From assembly GCA_013821825.1 (NCBI GenBank), contig PNJK01000032.1, forward strand, positions 1 to 38,423: a DNA stretch of 38,423 nucleotides. The letters run 5' to 3'. This DNA is from Rhodobacter sp. Its GTDB lineage: Bacteria > Pseudomonadota > Alphaproteobacteria > Rhodobacterales > Rhodobacteraceae. Made by a program: the position numbers and the translations under genes. The notes under the pieces are model-generated. The model worked only from the letters and a program-made list of their open reading frames with translations. It did not search any database and was not told the DNA's origin. This document shows, one piece after another, positions 8,464-16,898 of the stretch (positions within the stretch are counted from its first letter, which is position 1; each line of letters starts with the position of its first letter).

Positions 8464-8826
8464 ATGAAATACGCTGTCCTGACCGTTGCCTGCCTTGCCC
8501 CTGCCCCCGCGCTTGCCAATATCGAATGCACGATCGTGCAGCAGTGCGGCGGCGGCACTTGCGAACCGTTCGACGGGGGACCCCTGCTTTTGCAAGAGGT
8601 CGGCGATGTCTGGCAGGTCTCGTTGGCCGGGCAGATGTGGGAGGGCTATTCCACGACCTCCGCCGATACCGCCGGGCTGGTATCCATTGTCCTGCCACCG
8701 CAGAACGGCATGGAGGGATTGATCAGTGTCTACCCCTCGGGAGAGGTATCTTTCACTGCCCATGCCTACGGCGACGGACCTGTTTCGATCACCGGATCGG
8801 GCAATTGCACAGCGGACGGTGACTGA
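8464..8826 (+). CDS. Small exported protein inside the transporter operon, function unknown
   Basis: A 120-residue protein I do not recognise. The start at 8464 is preferred because GGGAGG lies six bases upstream; the ATG at 8458 touches that sequence. Residues 1-18 (MKYAVLTVACLAPAPALA) form a signal peptide, so the mature protein is periplasmic, about 102 residues, acidic, and holds four cysteines (in NIECT, QCGGGTC and GNCTA) that could make two disulfides. The body is rich in beta-type residues (LLQEVGDVWQVSLAGQMWEGYST), suggesting a small beta-sandwich. It sits between the second ATPase and first permease genes, where such operons usually have nothing, so a role next to the binding protein is conceivable. 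Confidence 0.75.
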   Translation: MKYAVLTVACLAPAPALANIECTIVQQCGGGTCEPFDGGPLLLQEVGDVWQVSLAGQMWEGYSTTSADTAGLVSIVLPPQNGMEGLISVYPSGEVSFTAHAYGDGPVSITGSGNCTADGD

Positions 8827-8870
8827 TGCCCGATCTTGCCCGACACCCTGCCCTGAACCCGGGATGCTGA
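8826..8870 (+). CDS. Possible 14-codon mini-ORF before the first permease gene
   Basis: An ATG at 8826 overlaps the stop of the exported-protein gene (TGATG). The frame reads MPDLARHPALNPGC and stops at 8868-8870, four bases before the permease ATG at 8875, which has only a weak GGGA upstream. Like the frame at 7680 it could pass ribosomes along the operon. It is very short and may be chance. Confidence 0.2.
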   Translation: MPDLARHPALNPGC

Positions 8871-8874
8871 TCTG

Positions 8875-9885
8875 ATGGACGCGCTGAACGCCCTTGTTGC
8901 CTTTCTGAACTTCGTCTTCATTCCGGGGCTAAGCTACGGCGCACAGCTGGCGCTTGGCGCGTTGGGGGTGACGCTGATCTACGGCATCCTGCGGTTTTCA
9001 AACTTTGCGCATGGTGACACCATGGCCTTCGGGACCATGGTGACAATCCTTGCCACATGGGCCTTGCAGGCGGTGGGCATCAGCTTCGGCCCGCTACCAA
9101 CGGCCCTGCTGGCACTGCCGATCGGCATCGCGGCGACCGCGGCCTTCGTGCTGGCGACAGACAGGGTGGTCTACCGCTTTTACCGACAGCAGAAAGCGTC
9201 CTCGACCATGGTCGTGATCGTCTCGCTTGGGGTGATGTTCGTCATGAACGGGGTGATCCGTTTCGTCATCGGAGTCGATGAGCAGAACTTCAGCGACGGC
9301 GCGCGGTTTCTGGTGAACCCACAGCAGTTCAAGACCGCAACCGGCCTGGCCGAGCCGCTGGCGATCAAGACCACTCAGGCCGTGACGGTAAGTACGGCTG
9401 TCATGGTCGTGGCGGCGCTGTTCTGGTTCCTGCAGAAGACCCGCACCGGCAAGTCGATGCGCGCGTTTTCCGACAACGAGGATCTGGCACTTCTGTCCGG
9501 CATCAACCCCGACCGGGTGGTGGCGGTCACATGGATCATCGCCGCAGGGATCGCGACGATTGCGGGAGTGCTTTACGGTCTGGACAAGTCGTTCAAGCCC
9601 TTCACCTATTTCCAGCTCTTGCTGCCGATCTTTGCCGCAGCGATCGTGGGCGGACTTGGCAACCCGCTGGGCGCCATCGCCGGCGGGTTCGTCATCGCCT
9701 TTTCAGAGGTGATGGTAACGAATGCCTGGAAGAAGGTTGTGACCTATCTGGTGCCTGAAAGCATGGCGCCGGACAGCCTCGTGCAGCTCTTGTCGACCGA
9801 TTACAAGTTCGCGGTCAGCTTCACGATCCTGATCATCGTGCTCTTGTTCATGCCAACCGGCCTATTCAAGGGGAAAGCGCTATGA
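8875..9885 (+). CDS. ABC transporter permease, LivH type
   Basis: A 336-residue inner-membrane permease with about eight hydrophobic segments. Family features are the N-terminal GLSYGAQLALGALGVTLIYG, then GILRFSNFAHGDTMAFG, and the late motif IVGGLGNPLGAIAGGFVIAFSE that contacts the ATPase. Length is somewhat above the usual 290-310 residues; the extra part is in the loop around residues 140-165. It overlaps the next permease gene by four bases (ATGA at 9882), a sign of coupled translation of the two permease halves. Confidence 0.93.
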   Translation: MDALNALVAFLNFVFIPGLSYGAQLALGALGVTLIYGILRFSNFAHGDTMAFGTMVTILATWALQAVGISFGPLPTALLALPIGIAATAAFVLATDRVVYRFYRQQKASSTMVVIVSLGVMFVMNGVIRFVIGVDEQNFSDGARFLVNPQQFKTATGLAEPLAIKTTQAVTVSTAVMVVAALFWFLQKTRTGKSMRAFSDNEDLALLSGINPDRVVAVTWIIAAGIATIAGVLYGLDKSFKPFTYFQLLLPIFAAAIVGGLGNPLGAIAGGFVIAFSEVMVTNAWKKVVTYLVPESMAPDSLVQLLSTDYKFAVSFTILIIVLLFMPTGLFKGKAL

Positions 9886-11183
9886 ACCGGCGAAGCCTGA
9901 TCCTGTTTGCGCTGGTGGCCTGCCTCTATCTGGCGACCGGCTTTCTGCAAAGCTGGAACCTGTCGCTGTCAATCCTGAACGCGGCACTGCTGGCAACCAT
10001 CGCAGCACTTGGCGTGAACATGCAGTGGGGCTATGCCGGGCTTTTTTCGGTCGGGACCATGGGCTTTACCGCGCTGGGCGGTCTGGCGGTGGTGCTGATT
10101 TCGGCCAAACCCAATGCCGGGAACTGGCAGGCGGGGGGATTTGGCATCCTGCTGGCGCTGGTTCTTGGGGCGCTGGCTGTCGCGGCGGCAGTCATCGCCT
10201 GGCGCTGCCTGGCGCCCGGCCGCACACGCGCGCTTGCGGTTGCGGCGGTCCTGATCGGCGGCTTTTTCCTGTTCCGCGCGGTGTTTGACCCCAGTGTCAA
10301 CGCAGCCGAAGCCGTGAACCCGCAATTCGCTGGCAACCTCGGCGGTCTTGGCCTGCCATCGCTTGTCGCCTGGCCGATCGGCGGACTTCTGGCCGCGGTC
10401 GTCGCCTGGGCCATCGGCAAGACCGCCCTTGGCCTGCGGTCGGACTATCTTGCCATTGCCACGCTTGGCATCGCCGAAATCATCGTGTCGGTCATCAAGA
10501 ACGAAGACTGGCTGGCGCGCGGCGTCAAGAACCTGACTGGTCTGCCGCGCCCCTGGCCGGTGCCGCTGGAAGTCGACCTGCAACAACAGGCCGGTTTTCT
10601 TGATTTTGTCGCGGCCTGGGGATGGAGCCCGGTCACCGCCTCGACCATCCTGGTCAAGCTTCTCTATGCGCTGATGTTCGGTCTGGTCCTTGCCCTGATC
10701 GTCTGGGCTGTCGAACGGGCGCTGCACAGCCCCTGGGGCCGGATGATGCGGGCGATTCGCGACAATGAAGTGTCCGCCGCCGCCATGGGCAAGGACGTTA
10801 CCGGACGACACCTGCAGGTCTTCATCCTTGGCTCGGCCGTGATCGGCATTGCCGGTGCAATGATGTCCTCGATGGACGGCCAGTTGACCCCGGGGACTTA
10901 CAACCCGCTCCGTTTTACCTTCCTTGTCTGGGTCATGGTGATCGTCGGCGGGTCGGGCAACAACTGGGGCACGGTCCTGGGCGGGCTTCTTATCGGGTGG
11001 CTCTGGCTGGTGGTGGAAAACATCGGCCCGAACATCATGGGCTTCATCACCGCTGGTCTTCCCGACGGCTGGCTGCGTGCTAAACTACTTGGCAGTGCCG
11101 AACATATGCGGCTCTTGTCGATGGGGGTGATCCTGCTGGTGGTGATGCGGTTCAGCCCGCGCGGGCTTATCCCCGAAAAGTGA
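9882..11183 (+). CDS. ABC transporter permease, LivM type
   Basis: A 433-residue membrane protein, second permease of the importer. It contains LNAALLATIAALGVNMQWGYAGLFSVG near the N-terminus, KTALGLRSDYLAIATLGIAEI, LHSPWGRMMRAIRDNEVSAAAMGKDV (the cytoplasmic coupling loop) and VIVGGSGNNWGTVLGG. About ten hydrophobic segments are seen, including an extra pair around residues 85-140, which makes it longer than E. coli-type LivM core regions. It starts inside the stop of the first permease gene and is followed after 96 bases by the flavoprotein gene. Confidence 0.92.
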   Translation: MNRRSLILFALVACLYLATGFLQSWNLSLSILNAALLATIAALGVNMQWGYAGLFSVGTMGFTALGGLAVVLISAKPNAGNWQAGGFGILLALVLGALAVAAAVIAWRCLAPGRTRALAVAAVLIGGFFLFRAVFDPSVNAAEAVNPQFAGNLGGLGLPSLVAWPIGGLLAAVVAWAIGKTALGLRSDYLAIATLGIAEIIVSVIKNEDWLARGVKNLTGLPRPWPVPLEVDLQQQAGFLDFVAAWGWSPVTASTILVKLLYALMFGLVLALIVWAVERALHSPWGRMMRAIRDNEVSAAAMGKDVTGRHLQVFILGSAVIGIAGAMMSSMDGQLTPGTYNPLRFTFLVWVMVIVGGSGNNWGTVLGGLLIGWLWLVVENIGPNIMGFITAGLPDGWLRAKLLGSAEHMRLLSMGVILLVVMRFSPRGLIPEK

Positions 11184-11279
11184 CGACCAGTCGCGACATT
11201 TATTGTCGTGAAACTGCATGAACTCACCCCCTGCCCCAGCCAGATTGGAAAAAGTGTTGGGACAGTCGAGGAGTCGTCC

Positions 11280-13700
11280 ATGAAAACCCATTCGCGCGTG
11301 GTCGTCATCGGTGGCGGTGTCGTTGGCTGTTCAGTGCTTTATCACCTGACCAAGCTGGGCTGGTCGGACGTGATGCTGATCGAGAGGTCGGAACTGACTT
11401 CCGGTTCCACCTGGCACGCGGCGGGCGGGTTCCACACAATCAATGGCGACACCAACATGGCCGCCCTGCAGGGCTATACCATCCGGCTTTACAAAGAGCT
11501 GGAGGCGATCACCGGCATGTCCTGCGGCCTGCACCACGTCGGCGGCATCACCCTTGCCGACAACGCCGCGCGGTTCGAACAGCTGAAGGCGGAGCGCGCC
11601 AAGCATCGCTACATGGGGTTGGACACAGAAATCCTCGGGCCAGAGGAAATCCACAAGCTGACCGACGGGATGGTCAACCTCGAAGGCATCATCGGCGCGC
11701 TCTACGATCCGCTTGATGGCCACCTTGACCCCTCGGGTACCACCCACGCCTATGCCAAGGCGGCGCGGATGGGCGGCGCGGAAATCGTGCTGCACAACCG
11801 CGTGCTGGAGACCCGGCCAACGAAGGACGGCTGGGACGTCGTCACCGAAAAGGGCACCGTTACTTGCGAGCATCTGGTGAACGCGGGGGGCCTCTGGGCG
11901 CGTGAGATCGGGGCAATGGCGGGGGTATATCTCCCATTGTTGCCAATGGCGCACCAATACCTGGTGACCGATGACATCCCCGAGATCATGGACATCCTGA
12001 AATCCGGTCGCGAATTCCCGCATGTCATGGACCCCGGCGGCGAAAGCTATCTGCGTCAGGAGGGCCGCGGCCTTTGCATCGGCTTTTATGAAAAGCCCTG
12101 CGAGCCCTGGGCCCTGGACGGGACGCCCTGGACCTTCGGGCATGAGCTTCTGAACGAGCAATTCGACAAGATCGAGGATTCGGTCACCTTCGCCTACCGT
12201 CGCTTCCCGGTGCTGGAACGCACTGGCGTCAAGCGCGTCATCCATGGGCCCTTCACCTTTGCCCCAGATGGCAACCCGCTGATCGGCCCGGTGCAGGGCC
12301 TGCGTAACTACTGGTCGGCCTGTGCCGTGATGGCGGGCTTTTCCCAGGGCGGCGGCATGGGCCTTGCCCTGGCGCAGTGGATGATCGAGGGCGAGGTCGA
12401 ACGCGACCCGCGCGGCTTCGACGTAAGCCGCTTCGGCACCTGGACCAGCCCCGGCTACACCGTGCCGAAGGTGATCGAGAACTATCAGATGCGCTTCTCG
12501 GTCAGCTACCCGAACGAGGAACGCCCCGCCGCCCGCCCCTTCCGCACGACGCCGATGTACGATGTCTTCGACCAGATGAATGCCGTCTGGGGCCAGCAAT
12601 ACGGGCTGGAAGTGGTGAACTACCACGCGCTTCCGGGCGAGCCGCGCTATGAAGAGCCTTCGTTCAAGCGGTCGAACGCCTGGGAGGCGACGAAGGCCGA
12701 GGTGCTCGCCGTGCGCGAGGGCGTCGGCATCAACGAGGTGCAGAACTTCGGCAAGTATCGTATCACCGGCCCCAATGCCCGTGCCTGGCTTGACCGGATC
12801 ATGGCTGGCAACATCCCGAAGCCGGGACGTCTGTCGCTGACCCCGATGCTGGCCCATTCCGGCAAGATCATCGGCGATTTCACCGTATCCTGTCTGTCGG
12901 AAACCGAATTCCAGCTGACCGCCAGCTATGGCGCACAAGGCTGGCACCAGCGCTGGTTCGAACAGAATGCGATGGAGGGCGCCCATGTCGAGAACATCTC
13001 TGACGCGCGCTCCGGCTTTCAGATCGCCGGCCCGCGCGCCCGCGAGCTTCTGTCCCGCGTCACCCGTGCCGATGTCGGGCCCGAGGCGCTCAAGTTCATG
13101 GACGTGAAACGCATCACCGTCGGCATGGCCAACTGCATCGTCCAGCGCGTCAGCTATACCGCTGATCTGGGTTACGAGATCTTCACCGACCACATGTCCG
13201 TCCGCCACCTGTGGGATACGCTATCAACGGCAGGCAAGGACCTTGGCCTTCGCCCCTTCGGGATGCGGGCGATGATGTCGCTGCGTCTGGACAAGTGGTT
13301 TGGCAGCTGGGGCCGCGAATTCAGCCCGGATTACACCCCGGGCGAGACCGGACTTGACCGCTTCATCCGCTGGAACAAGCCCGCCGACTGGATCGGCAAG
13401 GCCGCAGCACTGGCCGAAAAGGCGTCGGGGCCGAAGCGCCGTCTGGTCAGCTTCGTCGTCGATGCCAACGACGCCGATGTCGTGGCCTGGGAGCCGATCT
13501 GGCTGGATGGCAACGTCGTGGGCTTCTGCACTTCGGGCGGGTTCAGCCATACCACAGGCAAATCGGTCGCTATGGGCTTCCTGCCCGCCGATCGCGCGCA
13601 AGACGGTCTGGCTTGCGAGATCGAGATCCTCGGCGAACGCCGCGCGGCGAAGGTCCATCTGGCGCCGCTCTGGGATGATGGCGGACGGATGCGCGCCTGA
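11280..13700 (+). CDS. Dimethylglycine/sarcosine dehydrogenase-like FAD oxidoreductase with GcvT domain
   Basis: An 806-residue two-part enzyme. Residues 5-400 are a DAO-type FAD domain with VVIGGGVVGCS (dinucleotide fold, glycines 11-16) and SGSTWHAAG, whose His46 is the residue carrying covalent FAD in mitochondrial dimethylglycine and sarcosine dehydrogenases. A linker domain follows, then a GcvT-like folate domain from about 430 with YTADLGYEIF and a C-terminal barrel. Such enzymes remove N-methyl groups and pass the carbon to tetrahydrofolate. There is no signal peptide, so it acts in the cytoplasm. GAGGAG lies six bases before the ATG at 11280. It directly follows the importer genes, which suggests it oxidises the imported compound. 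The substrate (dimethylglycine, sarcosine or a relative) is not settled by sequence. Confidence 0.88.
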   Translation: MKTHSRVVVIGGGVVGCSVLYHLTKLGWSDVMLIERSELTSGSTWHAAGGFHTINGDTNMAALQGYTIRLYKELEAITGMSCGLHHVGGITLADNAARFEQLKAERAKHRYMGLDTEILGPEEIHKLTDGMVNLEGIIGALYDPLDGHLDPSGTTHAYAKAARMGGAEIVLHNRVLETRPTKDGWDVVTEKGTVTCEHLVNAGGLWAREIGAMAGVYLPLLPMAHQYLVTDDIPEIMDILKSGREFPHVMDPGGESYLRQEGRGLCIGFYEKPCEPWALDGTPWTFGHELLNEQFDKIEDSVTFAYRRFPVLERTGVKRVIHGPFTFAPDGNPLIGPVQGLRNYWSACAVMAGFSQGGGMGLALAQWMIEGEVERDPRGFDVSRFGTWTSPGYTVPKVIENYQMRFSVSYPNEERPAARPFRTTPMYDVFDQMNAVWGQQYGLEVVNYHALPGEPRYEEPSFKRSNAWEATKAEVLAVREGVGINEVQNFGKYRITGPNARAWLDRIMAGNIPKPGRLSLTPMLAHSGKIIGDFTVSCLSETEFQLTASYGAQGWHQRWFEQNAMEGAHVENISDARSGFQIAGPRARELLSRVTRADVGPEALKFMDVKRITVGMANCIVQRVSYTADLGYEIFTDHMSVRHLWDTLSTAGKDLGLRPFGMRAMMSLRLDKWFGSWGREFSPDYTPGETGLDRFIRWNKPADWIGKAAALAEKASGPKRRLVSFVVDANDADVVAWEPIWLDGNVVGFCTSGGFSHTTGKSVAMGFLPADRAQDGLACEIEILGERRAAKVHLAPLWDDGGRMRA

Positions 13701-13752
13701 CGCGCCCAAGATGTCTTCTGTGCAGGTATCTGCAAGAGGACGACGATGACAG

Positions 13753-13787
13753 CGGGCTCAAGGGGGGAAGACAGCCCCCCTTTCCCG
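13753..13787 (+). terminator. Terminator hairpin of the transporter-flavoprotein operon
   Basis: AAGGGGGG pairs with CCCCCCTT around an AAGACAG loop (13760-13782), and outer CGGG/CCCG arms can extend it. A TTT run closes the stem. It lies 53 bases past the flavoprotein stop. The hairpin also argues against translating this stretch as an N-terminal extension of the next gene. Confidence 0.65.
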
Positions 13788-13802
13788 TGTCATCTAGAAC
13801 CG

Positions 13803-14393
13803 ATGGAGCCACAGATCCTGATCCTTGCCGCCGGGGCGGCTTCGCGCATGCGTGGGGCCGACAAGCTGCTGGAGCCGATAGATGGGGAGCCCTTGCTCTA
13901 CCGGATTGCCGCTGCAGCGGTAAGGACCGGGGTGCCGGTCAAGGTCGCCCTGCCCCCGGACCGCCCGCTTCGCAATGCGGTTCTCAGGCGGCTGCCCATC
14001 GAAGAGGTTATGGTTGACGACCCTGACCTTGGCCTTTCGGCCAGCCTTCGCGCGGGCCTGGCCGCCCTTCCGCCCAATGCCCCTGTGTTGCTTCTTCTCG
14101 CGGATCTGCCCGAGATCACGGCAGTCGATCTGCGCCACATGCTGGCGGAATGGCGGAAGACGCCAGAGATGATCCTGCGCGGCACCAGCGCCGATGGCAG
14201 CCCGGGCCATCCGGTCTGCCTTCCCGCCTGGACACGGACCGAGCTTCTGAACCTGTCCGGCGACGAAGGCGCGCGGTCCCTGTTGGTCCGGCATGCGGGC
14301 CGGCTGCGCCATGTTGTCTTGCCGGATCACCACGCCACTACCGATCTGGACACGCCGGAGGACTGGGCCAAATGGCGAGGCCGAAGGTCATAA
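13803..14393 (+). CDS. MobA/MocA-like nucleotidyltransferase
   Basis: A 196-residue protein of the NTP_transf_3 family, related to enzymes that attach CMP or GMP to molybdopterin. The N-terminal ILILAAGAASRMRGADKLL holds the nucleotide-binding loop, with Lys21. LLLLADLPEI carries the metal-binding aspartate, and DGSPGHPVCLP follows as in MocA. The start at 13803 puts the signature at the normal distance from the N-terminus. An in-frame ATG at 13746 has AAGAGG six bases upstream, but would translate straight through the terminator hairpin and add 19 unrelated residues; it cannot be fully excluded. No molybdenum enzyme is in the window, so the true substrate is open. Confidence 0.82.
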   Translation: MEPQILILAAGAASRMRGADKLLEPIDGEPLLYRIAAAAVRTGVPVKVALPPDRPLRNAVLRRLPIEEVMVDDPDLGLSASLRAGLAALPPNAPVLLLLADLPEITAVDLRHMLAEWRKTPEMILRGTSADGSPGHPVCLPAWTRTELLNLSGDEGARSLLVRHAGRLRHVVLPDHHATTDLDTPEDWAKWRGRRS

Positions 14394-14429
14394 GAACCCC
14401 CGGCCTGGTGCGGTGTTGAAGTGTGGCGG

Positions 14430-16733
14430 TCAGGCGGCCAGAAGCACCTTTGCCTCATGCGCTTTCAGTGACAACCGCGCCGCAGGATAAAGGGATCTCT
14501 CACCGGCAAGCTCGGGGAAAAGGGCCAGCACTTCGTCGCGGGCAGCCTTGTCCATTGCCGACAGCATCCGCTCGGCCGGCTGAAAGCTCTCGGTCCAGAT
14601 CCCGTCCGATTGCACGATCTCGTGCCGGTCAAAAAGGATGTGGATATAGCTGATCCCACTCGCTGGCAGCGCGCGGCTGATCCCCGGCTTTGTCATCAGG
14701 TGCTTTGCCGCGACCAGAACCTCATTCTCGCCGAACAGAAGCTCCGCCGCGCTGCCTTCGATCAGCACGCGGTGCTGTGGCGAGACCAGCATATCGCGGT
14801 CCGGACCCTTGCCGTTCAGCGCGTCCCGCGCGATCTGAACCGGTTGCAGATCCGGGTCGGCCATCAGATCAAGCATTGACAGATCACGACGTCCGACCCA
14901 GCGAAGCGGCTGCAACCCGTTGTCGCGCGTCATGACCAGATCGCCCGCAGCCAGCGCCTCGACCGCCACATCACCACGGTCGGTCAGGATCATCGTGCCC
15001 GGCGTAAAGCAGGGAATGACGGCTTCGATGCCGGTGAACACAATGGTCCCGATAACAGTGACGCCGTCCGGCGCAAAGAGAGTGACTGTCCCGCTTTCGC
15101 CCGAAGGATCGGTGCCAAGATCGTAAACGATATCAACCCGGGCCCAGCCATATTCGGTCAGGTCAAGCGAATCGAAGTCGCCTTCGGTCGACCCACCCTG
15201 CCGGCCACCGCCAAAGACGAACTCGGTGCCTGTCAGCGTGTTGACATCGCCGTCCCTGACAATGAAAACATCGTTGTCCGCGCCGCCAAAGAGGGTGTCC
15301 GCCCCTTCGCCGCCGTCGATCGTGTCGTTGCCCAGATCACCAACGAGCTGGTCATTGCCAAGCCCGCCGTCAAGCGAGTCATTCCCAACCCCGCCAAGCA
15401 GCGTGTCATTGCCAATTCCGCCGAAGATCGTGTCATTGCCGTCGCCGCCATCGACTGAATCATCGTCAGCGGAAACGCCGTCGAAGTGGATGTCCGATAC
15501 ATAGATGAACTGCGCTGACGTATCTACGTTGTCGTATTCAATCTCGATCCGGGCGACTGGCCCTGCGATCTGGATCAGGACCGACCCCTCGGACGTGTCT
15601 GGCGAGGTATTTCCCGCTGTCGGCGTCGCAGAGACGACGTTGCCGTCAACAGTGATGTCGGCCGAATCTTCAATGAACGTGACAGTGACCGGATTGCCCT
15701 GGGCATCATAGGCCCTGACAATGACCCGGTCACGCCAGGCACCTTCGTCGATGTCCGAAATCCGGAACTGGACGTTCTGGACCTCGTCTGCCAAGCCTGA
15801 ACCGGCAACGGACGAAAAATCGATGTTGACCGTCGTGGCGGTCCCGCCCCCGGAGCGCTGCAGCAAAGCGCTGGAATTGCCGGAAAACGGCTCGCCGGAG
15901 CCCACAAAGATGTTGTCGTCGGCTTCGGCCCGGAACAGGGTAGCGTTCTGGCCAGGACTGTAGCTGACGTCGACAAGAATGCCGCCAGTATCCTGCGACA
16001 CGCCTCCGCTCAGTCCTGTGCCGTCGCCAAAGCTGCTCCAGTTGAAGTCGAGAGGAACTTCTGTGCCCGTGCCGCCAACGTCTGGACCGGCGGTGATAAC
16101 GTCGTCCCCGGAACCACCTTCGATCGTATCGTTGCCCAGCCCGCCGTCGATCGTGTCGTTGCCCAGCCCGCCAAAGACCGTGTCGGCGCCTTCTCCGGCG
16201 TTGATGCTGTCGGCGCCGTCACCACCGTCGATCAAGTTATCGGCGGCGTCTCCGGTCAGCGTGTCGGCATAGCTTGAACCGGTAAGGTTTTCGATCTCGC
16301 TAAGCGTATCGCCTTGCGCATCGCCACCAGTGTTGGCAGATCCGTTGATCGTTACGGCGACACCGGCGGAAGAACCCGCATAGCTTGCCGTGTCGATCCC
16401 GCCCTCGCCGTGGATGTCGTCAGCCCCAGCGCCCCCGATAAGAACATCGTCACCAGTGCCGCCCCGCAGCAGATCGACTCCGGCGCCACCATAAAGCGTG
16501 TCGTTCCCTTCATCGCCGCGGACCGTATCGTTGCCGTCATCGCCGTGGACCACGTCGTTGCCGTCGTTGCCGCGAAGGCTGTCGTTCCCGGTGCCGCCGA
16601 AAATCGTGTCATCGCCGCCCCCGGCACGAACGACATCGTCACCGGCGAGCATGTCATAGAAGTCGCTTGAAGCCGGGTCTTCGTTGGAGTTGTTGACGTT
16701 GTTATTGCCAGTGGTGCCGATTATCGTTGCCAT
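14430..16733 (-). CDS. RTX-repeat protein with C-terminal Hint domain
   Basis: A 767-residue acidic protein without a classical signal peptide. Residues 30-115, 155-215 and 425-490 are nonapeptide calcium-binding repeats of the GGxGxDxLx type (for example [20 protein letters not shown]). Between the second and third blocks lies a beta-rich domain (about 228-420) that I do not recognise. Residues 575-715 form a Hint_2 domain opening with PCFTPGT (Cys575), then [19 protein letters not shown] and FDRHEIV, with a conserved tail IWTESFQP. Hint domains of hedgehog/intein type can break the chain at the first cysteine; whether this one does is unknown. RTX repeats usually point to type I export, but no exporter is nearby. 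The gene shares its Hint part with the next gene. Confidence 0.9.
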   Translation of the reverse strand: MATIIGTTGNNNVNNSNEDPASSDFYDMLAGDDVVRAGGGDDTIFGGTGNDSLRGNDGNDVVHGDDGNDTVRGDEGNDTLYGGAGVDLLRGGTGDDVLIGGAGADDIHGEGGIDTASYAGSSAGVAVTINGSANTGGDAQGDTLSEIENLTGSSYADTLTGDAADNLIDGGDGADSINAGEGADTVFGGLGNDTIDGGLGNDTIEGGSGDDVITAGPDVGGTGTEVPLDFNWSSFGDGTGLSGGVSQDTGGILVDVSYSPGQNATLFRAEADDNIFVGSGEPFSGNSSALLQRSGGGTATTVNIDFSSVAGSGLADEVQNVQFRISDIDEGAWRDRVIVRAYDAQGNPVTVTFIEDSADITVDGNVVSATPTAGNTSPDTSEGSVLIQIAGPVARIEIEYDNVDTSAQFIYVSDIHFDGVSADDDSVDGGDGNDTIFGGIGNDTLLGGVGNDSLDGGLGNDQLVGDLGNDTIDGGEGADTLFGGADNDVFIVRDGDVNTLTGTEFVFGGGRQGGSTEGDFDSLDLTEYGWARVDIVYDLGTDPSGESGTVTLFAPDGVTVIGTIVFTGIEAVIPCFTPGTMILTDRGDVAVEALAAGDLVMTRDNGLQPLRWVGRRDLSMLDLMADPDLQPVQIARDALNGKGPDRDMLVSPQHRVLIEGSAAELLFGENEVLVAAKHLMTKPGISRALPASGISYIHILFDRHEIVQSDGIWTESFQPAERMLSAMDKAARDEVLALFPELAGERSLYPAARLSLKAHEAKVLLAA

Positions 16734-16798
16734 ATCAAACTTTGCTCTGCCTCAGTCCGCGACTTTACCCGAAATCCTGGCCTATCTGGCCCAACTGT

Positions 16799-16831
16799 GA
16801 GGCAAAAAGAAGGCTTCTTTGCTCATGCCTC
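16799..16831 (-). terminator. Nested hairpin downstream of the small Hint gene
   Basis: Outer arms GAGGCA and TGCCTC enclose an inner inverted repeat AAAGAAG-G-CTTCTTT (16806-16820). Read on the minus strand, AAAGAA-GCC-TTCTTTTT resembles a weak terminator 70 bases past the stop of the small Hint gene. The stem is AT-rich and the T-run is inside the outer arms, so the role is uncertain; it also lies 66 bases before the RTX gene start. Confidence 0.3.
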
Positions 16832-16898
16832 TTTGACCGCCCACATAATGGCCGATCAATTATCTTTATTGCGTGATTGAGTGGATAAATGCCGCCGA

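Noticed and set aside
11331-13208. A 625-codon open frame opposite the flavoprotein gene
   Set aside because: Long antisense frames are expected in GC-rich coding DNA; the sense frame has complete domain motifs.
13746-13802. N-terminal extension of the MobA-like protein starting at 13746
   Set aside because: Despite an AAGAGG upstream, it would translate a terminator hairpin and shift the nucleotide-binding loop away from the N-terminus where the family has it.
14390-14430. A possible duplicated tRNA-Leu end (attachment site) at the far side of the Hint/RTX genes
   Set aside because: Only a six-base TGGTGC match to the tRNA 3' end was found, which is expected by chance.
15230-16660. CRISPR-like or DNA tandem repeats in the RTX gene
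   Set aside because: The repetition reflects the nonapeptide calcium-binding repeats of the protein; there are no constant repeats with unique spacers.
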